Source: Paenibacillus sp. cl123 (GTDB lineage: Bacteria > Bacillota > Bacilli > Paenibacillales > NBRC-103111). Taken from it: a stretch of DNA of 64,000 nt. This document shows, one piece after another, positions 28,601 through 35,185 of this stretch (the stretch's first letter is position 1; each line of letters opens with the position of its first letter). The translations under genes and the position numbers were made by a program. Where the stretch lies: positions 1 to 64,000 of the forward strand of contig NZ_FMYY01000019.1 in NCBI RefSeq assembly GCF_900101595.1, in the 5' to 3' direction. The notes beneath the pieces are model-generated. The model did no database searches, was not told where the DNA came from, and saw only the letters and a program-made list of their open reading frames with translations.

Positions 28601-29426
28601 TCAGGCTTACAGGCTTGCCCTCGTTGTCTACCGCCCAGCTGATATCGATCGGATCGCCATTGACCGGCGACGCCAGATAGGGATTCGCCGGCACATCGTA
28701 AGGCGCGCTGCCGTTTCCATGCGTATCGGGATAGCCGAATGCATTTTTTCTTACATTGATTTTGACGCCGGCATAGGTATAGGACTGATTGTTGAAATCA
28801 GCCGGGGCCAGCGGATAATGGGATGGAATCGGGTAATAAGCATGCTTATGATAGCTGTTCGTTTTAACAAACCCGCTGCCGCCCTGATTGTCCGCCCAAG
28901 GGATGTTGACTCCGTTCGGGCTTGTGAATTCGGGCTCGGGGTTTGTATAGGTGACCCGGTAATCCCAGATCGTGTCGTCCTCGTAATGCTCCGATCCGGC
29001 AATAGAATACCATGGTCCCGGGTTGCCGGTCCCGTCATCCTGGGCGACCGCCACGCCTGCAGGCTCTTCATTGCCAGCGAAAGCATTGCCGAATACGGTA
29101 AAATCAACGCCGTACGGATGTTTGGGGTCATTCTTAATGGGCTCATCAAACTTGAACACAATGCTGCCGCCAAAGGAACCGAGCGACACGCCCGGAGAGC
29201 CTGGATTATTGGTCCATCCGTCGCCGAGAACGTCTTTGCCTCCCCAGCCTGCTTCATTGACGAATTGTCCGGGCGCCGGCAGCCAGTCCCGAATCGAGCT
29301 TGGCCCCGTTCCGGCTGCCGCCTGAGCCGCTGGAACCGGCCCGGTCAGTACGCCCAGCGACGAGAACAGCACCATCAGCGACATCCATAGCGCAATCAGT
29401 GGTTTTGGTATAAATCGATACATCAT
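22650..29426 (-). CDS. Giant SLH-anchored surface protein with DUF4430 and transcobalamin-like alpha/alpha domains
   Basis: 2258 residues from the ATG at 29426 (GAGGAG at 7 nt; an in-frame ATG at 29453 lacks a site). Approximate residues, counted from 29453: signal peptide 1-46; beta-rich surface domain 50-320; helical FIVAR-like segments before DUF4430 no. 1 (503-613) and no. 2 (686-793); Ig-like 800-880; alpha/alpha toroid no. 1 (884-1194); beta region; DUF4430 no. 3 (1416-1523); beta region; three SLH repeats (1763-1813, 1821-1871, 1886-1934); toroid no. 2 (1958-2267). Each DUF4430 has the GW-(M/L)-Y-x-(V/N) core. Both toroids end in NRLYDMTDV and are clear duplicates; they resemble the squalene-cyclase-like fold of the transcobalamin alpha domain. 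A cobalamin riboswitch precedes the gene. A surface corrinoid-binding role is inferred. Confidence 0.85.
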   Translation of the reverse strand: MMYRFIPKPLIALWMSLMVLFSSLGVLTGPVPAAQAAAGTGPSSIRDWLPAPGQFVNEAGWGGKDVLGDGWTNNPGSPGVSLGSFGGSIVFKFDEPIKNDPKHPYGVDFTVFGNAFAGNEEPAGVAVAQDDGTGNPGPWYSIAGSEHYEDDTIWDYRVTYTNPEPEFTSPNGVNIPWADNQGGSGFVKTNSYHKHAYYPIPSHYPLAPADFNNQSYTYAGVKINVRKNAFGYPDTHGNGSAPYDVPANPYLASPVNGDPIDISWAVDNEGKPVSLSSVSYVKVYNVVQMDGGALGEIGPEISALHKVSPNEDVQETADLTGIVLRGVGTDVPVTKEVYVTAGVYAYEHIRINADKIKLTAKGSASTVFVNNQRGEAGTEVDKEITLSESKPKLVRVIAQDGIHAPKIYVLSITKGSESATADKTALYAAISDAEKLAPGPYTEASWQTLTGSLAAARIAAGNDAATQQEVDLALSALTSAIRGLENKTAEPQTISASLTISGYSATAGKSVTLALSDMVVENGKSAAYAIGKLLNERGVSFVNESGNYITSIGGLAVGDGGIKSGWMYLVNGQFAMEGIGDYVLKNADAITFVYTDDYEQDITAIADKTALNAAIAEIEVLKQGIYTDASWQTLQQKLKLAKQVAADSGAIAYHASSALAALNAAYQGLVQAETIAVSFAVEGYSAAAGKDVSLPARTLTVAKGQTAAAVIARALDEAGVSFDDNGGVYISSVGGLGAFDGGPNSGWLYRVDGSYPNVGMGDYTLTRDASIILRYTDDYRQEFPEEPDTVKPDIQVTGVLNGQEVSQPELNFQVKVTDNSAEPITPAVTLNGKVLSGDHGGYRATLVPGTNTIRITAADSSGNTAELTLSVNYSVPHTATPQEQLSANLAYLLKTVDKPKFGTVSGDWSVLAMARANHPVPDGYYELYYSNVVSEVKRLTDSNNGVLDKNKSTEHARAILALTAIGKDPRDVDGYDLTKALSDYDYILKQGLNGPIYALLALDSRNYAIPAAAEGKKQATRDNLVETILSYEAGKGTSDAGGWSLTGGKKADVDITAMAIQALAPDYEKKENVTEAVNRAVVWLAKSQNGDGSYSSFGSTSSESLSQVIAALSAIGIDASGDERFVKNGRSVMDALLTFGSPDGGFRHVKSGRIDAIATDQGTHALIAYDRLANKKNRLYDMTDVAVVEPGSEELPLPGGDQPRIDIPADNKPYTIPITSADANKEITVNIPEASGAVIRVSLPANSPLPQLAAVKGPVSMLIPKGARIESGDASSLELITSRDKADSGLSQQVGSLLAGGRKLDAVHQAITLGGSGAVQFNEFVTLTLAGMKGKEAAFIQNGVPSLIQKVADDQAGLAGGKQEYAYDSGENLIVKTKHFTDFIAFTSSASGNPGGGGGGETDPPPTGTVTLSVEKRAIQKDDVIPPTRVALRSGDTAWSLLKRELDSRGIRYEARWDSVRNSIYVESIDGDREFDHGPVSGWLYYVNDDMPNKGASEFQLKDGDIVRWRYSKDMGEDLKSPTTGQPATGAGGGGGAAPAANKTVIDIPSDITSDYVVKITKEHKDKELVTVNIPNVKAKVILNLDEVKDSLPALTAVRGDVTVTVDKGTALKSGERQVELLTALNASDAKLLELVRNGQEGSDAKPVKLSHAYALGSAGQPPVFDKPVSIVIRKAKDQLAGLIEGDTFTPIVLYDSEAEGAKAVKGREKAAYAFVQGQDLVIKTNHLAALVTYTRVAEQPVKEQPAGLEALYADASSIADWAVDAIGEATQQGFVSGGSYGRFNPKSAVTRAEFAKMLSGVLGLDTDAAPAAGFHDVTAEDWFYPYVGAAAQAGIVTGYNDRFYPNDLLSREELAVIVARGLALPAAGAQTAAPADIDEVADWAKAEVQSVIAHELMSGWDNRFQPGGEVTREMAAVVAMRAYRYKEAAPQEPLPPAPSEQPERLQHEAASKQIGATAAYLQQTVTDPTIGTIGGDWTVLALARSGIPVPDAYYAKYYANVEKRLKEQEGKLHAVKYTEYNRVILALTSIGKNVDEAAGYNLRERLADYDALIKQGINGPIFALIALDSKGYEIPKPEGVKTQTTRELLIKFILDRELSGGGWALGEQATVADADITAMVVQALTPYYESNKDAKAAIDRAIGWLSKAQTADGGYASGESANSESVAQVVTALSGLGINPHTDARFIKNGSSAVDALLGFAAPGGGFYHVKPDGVDNGGAKPGTVDPLATDQALYALVAFDRMLQGKNRLYDMTDVK

Positions 29427-29468
29427 CTGCACTCCTCTTTCCTGCTTCATCATTCATTTCGGCCACGC

Positions 29469-29498
29469 AAAAAAACCATCCCCGAACACAAGGATGGC
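29469..29498 (-). terminator. Riboswitch-linked intrinsic terminator
   Basis: On the minus strand CCATCC (arm 29492-29497) pairs with GGATGG (29476-29481) and is followed by seven T residues. It lies between the cobalamin riboswitch and the start codon, so it is the probable expression platform: cobalamin binding would favour termination. Confidence 0.8.
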
Positions 29499-29611
29499 TT
29501 TCATTTCAATAGCGATTTCCCATACAAACCGGCGTAGCGGCCGTTATCAGGCCACGCCAAAACTACTCGCTTGTTTCTCATTCCCACCCCCAAAGAATTA
29601 GAAACATCCTA

Positions 29612-29795
29612 GATAAAGGCAGGTCTCCTGGCTCATGCGTCATCGCTTCTCTTCGCCTTCCCAATCCCGCGAGCGGGACAGTGGCTTCTGTGAAGAGTCG
29701 CTCTTCATTTACAGTGGTGGGACCGCGTCGGCTTTCAACCGCACTTCCCTATTAAGCAGACAGCCCCAATGGACTGCATGCACCCTTATCTGGCA
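29612..29795 (-). promoter_or_regulatory. Cobalamin (AdoCbl-type) riboswitch
   Basis: The minus strand carries the class's conserved blocks in order: GGGTGCATGC near the 5' end, GGGAAGTGCGG, GGTCCCACCACTGTAA, GAAGCCACTG, TTGGGAAGGCG and the B12 box AGCCAGGAGACCTGCC (29619-29634). Spacing and order agree with the known consensus. It lies about 190 nt upstream of the giant DUF4430 gene in the same orientation and should switch off the whole operon when cobalamin is plentiful. Confidence 0.95.
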
Positions 29796-29817
29796 ATCTA
29801 TGAAATTATCAAAGCTT

Positions 29818-29846
29818 ATGTTATCTCTTTTGCCTGGTTTTGTCCA
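29818..29846 (-). promoter_or_regulatory. Candidate sigma-A promoter for the riboswitch operon
   Basis: TGGACA (29841-29846), a 17-bp spacer and TAACAT (29818-29823) on the minus strand place transcription start about 15-20 nt before the riboswitch. Confidence 0.5.
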
Positions 29847-29878
29847 TCTAATATTGGTTTAGACGTAACTCCTGTCGG

Positions 29879-30342
29879 TCACCCCAGTCCGTAGGCCTGC
29901 TCATAAAACATGCCCCTGACCCGAAGGATCAAGCCTGCCGCTCCCTGCGCTTCCATAGGAAGATTTGTCGTTAGCGCCGTCGCCGGACCGCTGCCGTTCC
30001 GCAATTCGATTTTCAGTACGGTATTGTACGTCGCCATTTTATAAGGAACCGTAGGAGCCGAATAGGCCGCAGCTCTTGCCCACAAGCCTGTATCCGCCGC
30101 CCGCGACTGAACGACGACAAGCTCCGCCTCCTGATAATCGGCATGATTATCGAACGTCACGCTGGTGACAAGACTATACTTGGCTTGAAATGCTTTTTCA
30201 CCGAGAAACAGGCCCTTGCTGTAGTCGTCATCCATGGCGCTCCCCGGAACGGGCGTTGGCGTCCATGCCTGGTAATCCCAGCCCGCTTCCTTAATCGCAT
30301 AACGGAACAAGGCTTCGACATCTTTGCTTTTGGCACCGGCGT
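29879..30342 (-). pseudogene. C-terminal fragment of an unrecognised gene
   Basis: An open frame of about 150 codons without a credible start. In-frame codons upstream of the TTG at 30310 (VNAGAKSKDVEA) run back into the truncated regulator in a different frame. The protein is beta-rich (YSLVTSVTFDNHADYQEAELVVVQSR, MATYNTVLKIELRNGSG), like a secreted or surface domain; I cannot name a family. It looks like the tail of a gene whose front was lost when DNA was joined at about 30345. Confidence 0.45.
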
Positions 30343-30660
30343 TTACAGCAAAAGGTAATTGCGAAGCTCGAATATCGCGTTCATTTCGCTATATGCGCTT
30401 TTGGTTGCCGCATAGGGAGTAAGATTCGGGTTGGAAGCAATATGATAGGCGATATTGCCGAACTCGTTCATTTTGACATCGATCGTATCCTTTACCTGGG
30501 CCAACAGGTTCAAGTTTCCGCGGATGACTTCTTCCCGCAGCAATTGTATGAAATAGCTGTACACCGTAAGGCCGATAATAATGATTGGAACCAGTAAGAC
30601 AACGATGTAAGGGTCCATATATTGGTAAAATAGTTTGTAGTTTAGCTTGAAACCGAACAT
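30343..30660 (-). pseudogene. Truncated AraC-type membrane regulator (N-terminal 105 aa only)
   Basis: The protein matches the start of the long AraC regulators common in Paenibacillus: a membrane helix (YIVVLLVPIIIIGLTVYSYF), then the beginning of an extracellular sensor domain (NLLAQVKDTIDVKMNEFGNIA, ending FELRNYLLL). The stop at 30343 cuts off the rest of the sensor, the second helix and the whole DNA-binding domain, roughly 650 residues compared with the intact relative at 43493. The RBS AAGGGGAA is still intact, so the loss is probably recent. Confidence 0.7.
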
Positions 30661-30706
30661 CGCAGCGTTCCCCTTTGTTTGTTTATTGACGGCAATCCGT
30701 TATGTA

Positions 30707-30720
30707 TGTAATCGTTTTCA
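30707..30720 (-). promoter_or_regulatory. Perfect cre (CcpA) site upstream of the truncated regulator
   Basis: TGAAAACGATTACA on the minus strand fits the cre consensus TGWNANCGNTNWCA at all fixed positions. It lies about 50 nt upstream of the start codon, so the gene was catabolite-repressed before it was disrupted. Confidence 0.65.
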
Positions 30721-30860
30721 CTTTTCTTGCTATAACATAATTTAAAGATGCAACGTATATCCTATGTCAGATCTATGCAAACAGGAAAAAACGCCAGACT
30801 TGGTCTTACGGTCAGAGTTCTATAGCATTCCGGTCCAGCTTCCCGGCACATCGGTAGGCG

Positions 30861-30906
30861 GCAGGCATACGGAAGGCCCCCTTGCCTTCTGTGGCATAGA
30901 GGGGCT
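30861..30906. repeat. REP-like hairpin repeat, copy 1
   Basis: GCAGGCATAC followed by a CCCC..TTGCC/GGCA..GGGG hairpin. A second copy at 32975-33017 has the same leader and loop (CTTCTG), while its stem shows paired changes (GCC/GGC to GGCC/GGCC). Confidence 0.6.
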
Positions 30907-31163
30907 TTCAAATAGAAATGAGCTAACGCGCACATCCCTATCAATTTGATGCAGCTATGAGTCGTCCCGTTTCGGCCGGGCCGCGATGATTACTCAGATG
31001 AAGATTCGCCTGAACGCGACGAATGACATCCATACTTTCCACCACCTCTTTCAACCTGCCCTATCTTAAGGCGCTGCCAACTTCAATTCCCCGAATGCGG
31101 ATGTATTCGTCCAGTTCGTGGACTCGCCGACCCATACCGTCTGGCTGTGCCGGCCGTTGCCGT

Positions 31164-31319
31164 CATGCGAGGGCGTTTAGACGGTTTTTCGTACAACTCC
31201 TCTGCTTGAAGTCACCATGCGAGAGCGTTTAGATGGTTTTTCGTACAACTCCCATACCTTTGCTCACCAGTCGGGTGCGTTTAGACGATTTTCCGGTTAC
31301 TGCTTACGGTCCCTTTCGA
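31164..31319. repeat. Three-copy 52-bp tandem repeat
   Basis: The core GCGTTTAGACGGTTTTTCG begins at 31173, 31225 (GATGG variant) and 31277 (third copy more diverged), spaced exactly 52. The first two copies also share CATGCGAG before and TACAACTCC after the core. There is no cas gene nearby, and the between-core segments are partly similar, so this is not a CRISPR. Confidence 0.75.
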
Positions 31320-31463
31320 CGCGGCGGCGGCTTGCCAGCGTATGTCCGCGCATGCTAATATATGGCTTAACCCTGAGACAAGGGGCAGCTGATTCCTAAC
31401 CTTATGATGCCGGGCAGAGCGGTATAGCTGCTCTTTTTTGGCATGCTGCAAGGAGTGTGAACC

Positions 31464-32405
31464 ATGAACCGACGCGGACGTTTTGCACCGACTCCGTCCG
31501 GCTTTCTTCATATCGGCAATGCCTTTACCGCCTTGGCCGCTTGGCTGCAGATGCGCCAGCTCGGCGGCGAGTTTGTGCTTCGCATCGAGGATATCGACAA
31601 GTCCCGGTGCCGCTCCGTCTACACGGAACAGCTTCAGGACGACCTACTCTGGCTGGGGCTCGATTGGGATGAAGGCCCTCGAAAGGGCGGCCCTTATGCG
31701 CCCTATGAGCAAAGCCGGCGCGAGCGGCTGTACGAGCAGGCGCTGGAGCGGCTGCACCATTCCGGCCTCGTGTACCCTTGCTACTGCAGCCGCAGCGAGC
31801 TCTCGATGGTAGGCAATGCTCCGCATGGCGTAGCGTCCGAAGGCGCCGTCTATACGGGGGCGTGCCGCTTCCTCTCGCCCGCTGAACGCGCAGTCCGGGC
31901 GGCCCGGAAGGCGCCTTCCCTGAGATTTATTATGCCGGAGCGGGAGTTTTCCTTCCCCGACGGGCTGGCCGGCCCGCAATGCTTCTCCAGCAAAGGACTG
32001 GGCGACTTTATTATCAAGCGCGCCGACGGTATGTTCAGCTATCAGCTCGCCGTCACCGTCGATGACGCGGCCATGGGCATAACGGATGTCCTGCGCGGAG
32101 CGGATCTGCTTGACTCGACGCCGAGGCAGCTTGCTCTGTACGAAGCGCTGGGGACTCGCCCGCCAAGCTTCGCCCATGTGCCGCTGCTGGCGGATGCCGG
32201 CGGGCGGCGGCTGTCCAAGCGGGACCGGGATCTTACTCTGACCACGCTGCGGAAGACGGGAGTTCGGCCCGAGCGCCTGCTCGGCGCCCTCGCTCATACC
32301 GCCGGCTGGCTGGACCGGCCCGAGCCCGTAACCGCGCGTGATTTGGTCAAGCATTTCAAGCCGATCCGGTCGTTCCGCAGCCTGCTTCCTTTTTCCTTCT
32401 CGTAG
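31464..32405 (+). CDS. gluQRS: Glutamyl-Q tRNA(Asp) synthetase
   Basis: 313 residues, the length of a GluRS catalytic core without an anticodon-binding domain. It has the class I motifs FAPTPSGFLHIGNA (HIGH) and RRLSKRDRD (KMSKS-like), and a zinc-finger set CYC...YTGAC typical of GluQRS. The enzyme activates glutamate without tRNA and attaches it to queuosine at position 34 of tRNA(Asp). AAGGAG lies upstream of the ATG. The gene is GC-rich, stands alone, and was not found next to dksA as in proteobacteria. Confidence 0.93.
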   Translation: MNRRGRFAPTPSGFLHIGNAFTALAAWLQMRQLGGEFVLRIEDIDKSRCRSVYTEQLQDDLLWLGLDWDEGPRKGGPYAPYEQSRRERLYEQALERLHHSGLVYPCYCSRSELSMVGNAPHGVASEGAVYTGACRFLSPAERAVRAARKAPSLRFIMPEREFSFPDGLAGPQCFSSKGLGDFIIKRADGMFSYQLAVTVDDAAMGITDVLRGADLLDSTPRQLALYEALGTRPPSFAHVPLLADAGGRRLSKRDRDLTLTTLRKTGVRPERLLGALAHTAGWLDRPEPVTARDLVKHFKPIRSFRSLLPFSFS

Positions 32406-32545
32406 CCGGGCGAGGCTACTCGCAGCTGGCAAGCCTGCCCTTTCCGGCTTGGGCCTGCTGATGAGCCTCAGCGCTCAACGCCGGCGTCTCCGCACCCATA
32501 ACCGAATCGCTATAAACATGTCATACCTGCAAAGGGGGCCTCGAC

Positions 32546-32887
32546 ATGATGGGGTTGTTAAATCTCGGCAGTCTGTTGCTTGGACTGCTTGCCTGGATCC
32601 TGCCAGTGTTTAATCTATGGCTCTATACGACGAGTGATAAGCGCCGGGATGGCGCTGTACTTGCCGTGCTAAGCCTGAGCTGCTGCGCCGTCTCGCTCTG
32701 CCTCCAGATGCTTTACACCGCTCATCTGATCAAGCATGAGGATTGGTCCGCTCTTTTGGACATCACGGACGCCGTAGTGTCCGCCGCCGCCGCTCTTCTC
32801 ATCGTTACACTTGTCTTGAATGCCGTTACGCTGATCGTTTACCGTCGCCGATCGGCCAAGCAAGGCGTCGCATCGCCCGGTTCATAA
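32546..32887 (+). CDS. Small membrane protein of unknown function (113 aa)
   Basis: Three hydrophobic segments (LGSLLLGLLAWILPVFNLWLY; AVLAVLSLSCCAVSLCLQML; VVSAAAALLIVTLVLNAVTLIVY) and a short basic tail. AAAGGGGG precedes an ATG ATG start. I do not recognise the family. It is flanked by unrelated genes. Confidence 0.65.
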   Translation: MMGLLNLGSLLLGLLAWILPVFNLWLYTTSDKRRDGAVLAVLSLSCCAVSLCLQMLYTAHLIKHEDWSALLDITDAVVSAAAALLIVTLVLNAVTLIVYRRRSAKQGVASPGS

Positions 32888-32974
32888 GCCGAGGAAAAAC
32901 GGCTTCACCAAGAGGTAACCGGCCGGCCGACGCTTCCTTGCATCGTTCATTCATGGCGAAGGCGACTATCCGCC

Positions 32975-33017
32975 GCAGGCATACTGAAACCCCTTGGCCT
33001 TCTGCGGCCAGGGGGTA
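32975..33017. repeat. REP-like hairpin repeat, copy 2
   Basis: Same GCAGGCATAC leader and CTTCTG loop as the copy at 30861. The hairpin CCCCTTGGCC / GGCCAGGGG is stronger. Its position between two convergent genes would suit a bidirectional terminator. Confidence 0.6.
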
Positions 33018-33064
33018 CGACTATATGAATAAGCGGACGCGGCCGGCGGCTTTACCCGGGTACG

Positions 33065-33850
33065 CTAAGTGCGCTGGGAATCGCCCGACTGCCGCCCGGC
33101 CTTTACATATTTAAGCTGAGCGACGATGATCACGCTGATGATAACCAGCAGAAACCACGAGCTGATCTTGCTGAAGCTGACCAGTTGCCAGGTTTGGTGC
33201 TGGTCAGGATATTTCCAAGCGCCAAAAAAAGTGGCGATATTTTCGGCCAGCCAGATGAAAAAGCCTACGAGGACAAAAGCGAGCGTCAAGGGCATGCGAT
33301 ACGTGACCGCGCGCACCCGGTAAATAATCCACGTTTTCCAGAAGACGATACATACGAGCGCCGTCAGCCACCAGCGGAAATCGGGAATAAAATGATGGGT
33401 GAAAAAGTTCAAATAAATGGCTCCTCCGAGCAAGCCCGCCGAAGCCAGCCCCGGCCAGCCGGTCATATCCATCCTCAGCCTGCGCCATACCTGGCACATA
33501 AAGCTGGCTACGCTGGCGTACATGAACCCGCTATAGAGCGGCACGCCCAGCAGCTTCGTAAATCCCGGCTCCGGGTATGACCATGAGCCCATCCTCACTT
33601 TGTACAGCTCCAGCAGCAGCCCTATCACGTGGAAAACGCAAATCACTTTAATTTCATCCAGGGTCTCGAGCCCGCTTCGATACATCACGTATTGCACGAT
33701 AAGCAGGACAAGCAGAATAGCGTCATAGCGGTAAAGAAAAGGCATCTCTATGACATTGGAAATAGCCAGCGTGCCAAAGATTGCGACGGGAAATAGGCAG
33801 CTCATCGCCTGATGATAGCCAAAATGCAGCAGTTGACGTATAGCATTCAT
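33065..33850 (-). CDS. DUF817-family integral membrane protein
   Basis: 261 residues with about eight membrane segments. Conserved His, Trp and acidic residues lie between helices (LETLDEIKVICVFHVIG; GSWSYPEPGF; FGAWKYPDQHQTW), the pattern of DUF817. The function is unknown; conserved polar residues in the membrane suggest an enzyme or cofactor-binding protein. The gene is monocistronic. Confidence 0.85.
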   Translation of the reverse strand: MNAIRQLLHFGYHQAMSCLFPVAIFGTLAISNVIEMPFLYRYDAILLVLLIVQYVMYRSGLETLDEIKVICVFHVIGLLLELYKVRMGSWSYPEPGFTKLLGVPLYSGFMYASVASFMCQVWRRLRMDMTGWPGLASAGLLGGAIYLNFFTHHFIPDFRWWLTALVCIVFWKTWIIYRVRAVTYRMPLTLAFVLVGFFIWLAENIATFFGAWKYPDQHQTWQLVSFSKISSWFLLVIISVIIVAQLKYVKAGRQSGDSQRT

Positions 33851-34156
33851 GATGTTTATTCCCTCCCCGGCCCTGTTCGTTCAAGCGGTTGATCTTATTT
33901 TCAGGAAATCGCCTAACTTGAAGCACCCTTACTCATCATAAAGGCGGTCCCGGCTCGGAAAAAGCGAAAAATAATGCGGGCGTTTTGCTTATTTTCGGAT
34001 AAAACCGGCCTCTGCGCCCCAGCCATCCGAAGCTATGTACTGCGCTGGCGAAGATGCTCCGAGATTGAACGAACATCATCCCGGGTATAACTTCTGTATA
34101 CACAGCATGAATACGACGGCGGCATGCCGTCAGCCTATACAGAAGGAGGAAGCGCT
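33851..34156. other. Divergent intergenic region
   Basis: It separates DUF817 (minus) from the zinc peptidase (plus). A weak TTGAAC/TATAAC pair (15-bp spacer) precedes the peptidase gene; no other signal was found. Confidence 0.3.
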
Positions 34157-35008
34157 ATGCAATGGAAAGGAAGAAGGGCAAGCTCGAATGTGGAAGACCG
34201 GCGGGGTATGGGGGGCATGGGAGGCGGCAAGCTTATTGGCGGCGGAGTGGGCGGAATCATCCTTGTGATCATCGTTATGCTTATGGGCGGCAACCCAGGG
34301 GACATGCTCCAGCGTATGGGTACTGCAGGCACCAGCACGTCCGCTCCTTATACGCAAACCGCCCAGGAGCAGGAGCTGGCCGAATTCGTCTCCGTCGTTC
34401 TTGCCGATACGGAGGATGTATGGACCCGATTATTTCAAGAGCGCGGCTTGACTTACACAAAGCCTACCTTGGTTTTGTTTACGGATAGCGTTCAATCCGC
34501 CTGCGGGGCCGCGGCTTCCTCTATGGGGCCTTTTTATTGCCCGGGCGACCACAAGCTGTATATCGACCTCAGCTTCTACGATCAGCTCCAGAGGGAGTTC
34601 AAGGCGCCCGGCGATTTTGCCATGGCCTATGTCATCGCCCATGAGGTGGGCCATCATGTGCAAACCTTGCTCGGGACAACCGGGAAGCTTGACCCTCTGC
34701 GCAAGAGCTTGAGCCAGACGGAATACAATAAAATACAAGTTCGCTTCGAGCTTCAGGCGGACTACTTGGCCGGAGTATGGGCACATTTTGCCGAGAGCAT
34801 GAATTTGCTGGATGAGGGCGACCTGGAAGAGGCGTTAACCGCAGCCAGCGCCGTCGGCGACGATACGATCCAGAGACGGGCCCAGGGCCGTGTCGTTCCC
34901 GAAAGCTTCACGCACGGGACGGCCGAGCAGCGGATGCGGTGGTTCCGGCAAGGCTACCAAAGCGGCGATATGAACGGCGGCGACACGTTTAGTGCAGGCA
35001 ATCTTTAA
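34157..35008 (+). CDS. Neutral zinc metallopeptidase (YpfJ/KPN_02809 family)
   Basis: 283 residues. A Gly-rich N-terminus and single membrane anchor (GGGVGGIILVIIVMLMGGN) precede an extracytoplasmic domain with the zincin motif HEVGHHVQ and a distal LQADYLAGVWAH providing the third ligand. The family is widespread and poorly characterised. The start at 34157 follows AGAAGGAGG; the upstream in-frame ATG at 34124 lacks a site. Confidence 0.92.
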   Translation: MQWKGRRASSNVEDRRGMGGMGGGKLIGGGVGGIILVIIVMLMGGNPGDMLQRMGTAGTSTSAPYTQTAQEQELAEFVSVVLADTEDVWTRLFQERGLTYTKPTLVLFTDSVQSACGAAASSMGPFYCPGDHKLYIDLSFYDQLQREFKAPGDFAMAYVIAHEVGHHVQTLLGTTGKLDPLRKSLSQTEYNKIQVRFELQADYLAGVWAHFAESMNLLDEGDLEEALTAASAVGDDTIQRRAQGRVVPESFTHGTAEQRMRWFRQGYQSGDMNGGDTFSAGNL

Positions 35009-35038
35009 CGCCGGCCCGGCCTTACCGTTACTCCATAG

Positions 35039-35083
35039 AGGAATTCCGATAAGCGGTCAGCCGCGAACGGAGTTCCTTTTTTT
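35039..35083 (+). terminator. Intrinsic terminator after the zinc peptidase
   Basis: Arms AGGAATTCCG and CGGAGTTCCT enclose a GCGG-containing loop and are followed by seven T residues. Confidence 0.75.
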
Positions 35084-35185
35084 CTATTCATGACAACATC
35101 TGTCACTATTGGCCTGTATATTTATAACCAAGCCCGATGCCTCAGCGCGGACAGGCAACCTCATTTTTGGAAGGAGCATGCTACG

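Larger units (their letters stand above)
30746..31463. other. Gene-poor region between the truncated regulator and gluQRS
   Basis: No convincing gene was found. It holds one copy of a hairpin repeat (30861-30906), a three-copy 52-bp tandem repeat (about 31164-31319) and some short unsupported ORFs. The density of repeats and the neighbouring gene fragments mark it as a decayed or rearranged site. Confidence 0.6.

Noticed and set aside
30941..31030. Short minus-strand ORF of 29 codons with a weak RBS
   Set aside because: Very short, no recognisable family, and in a region of decayed sequence.
31164..31319. Possible CRISPR array
   Set aside because: Only three diverged units, the would-be spacers resemble each other, and no cas genes are nearby.
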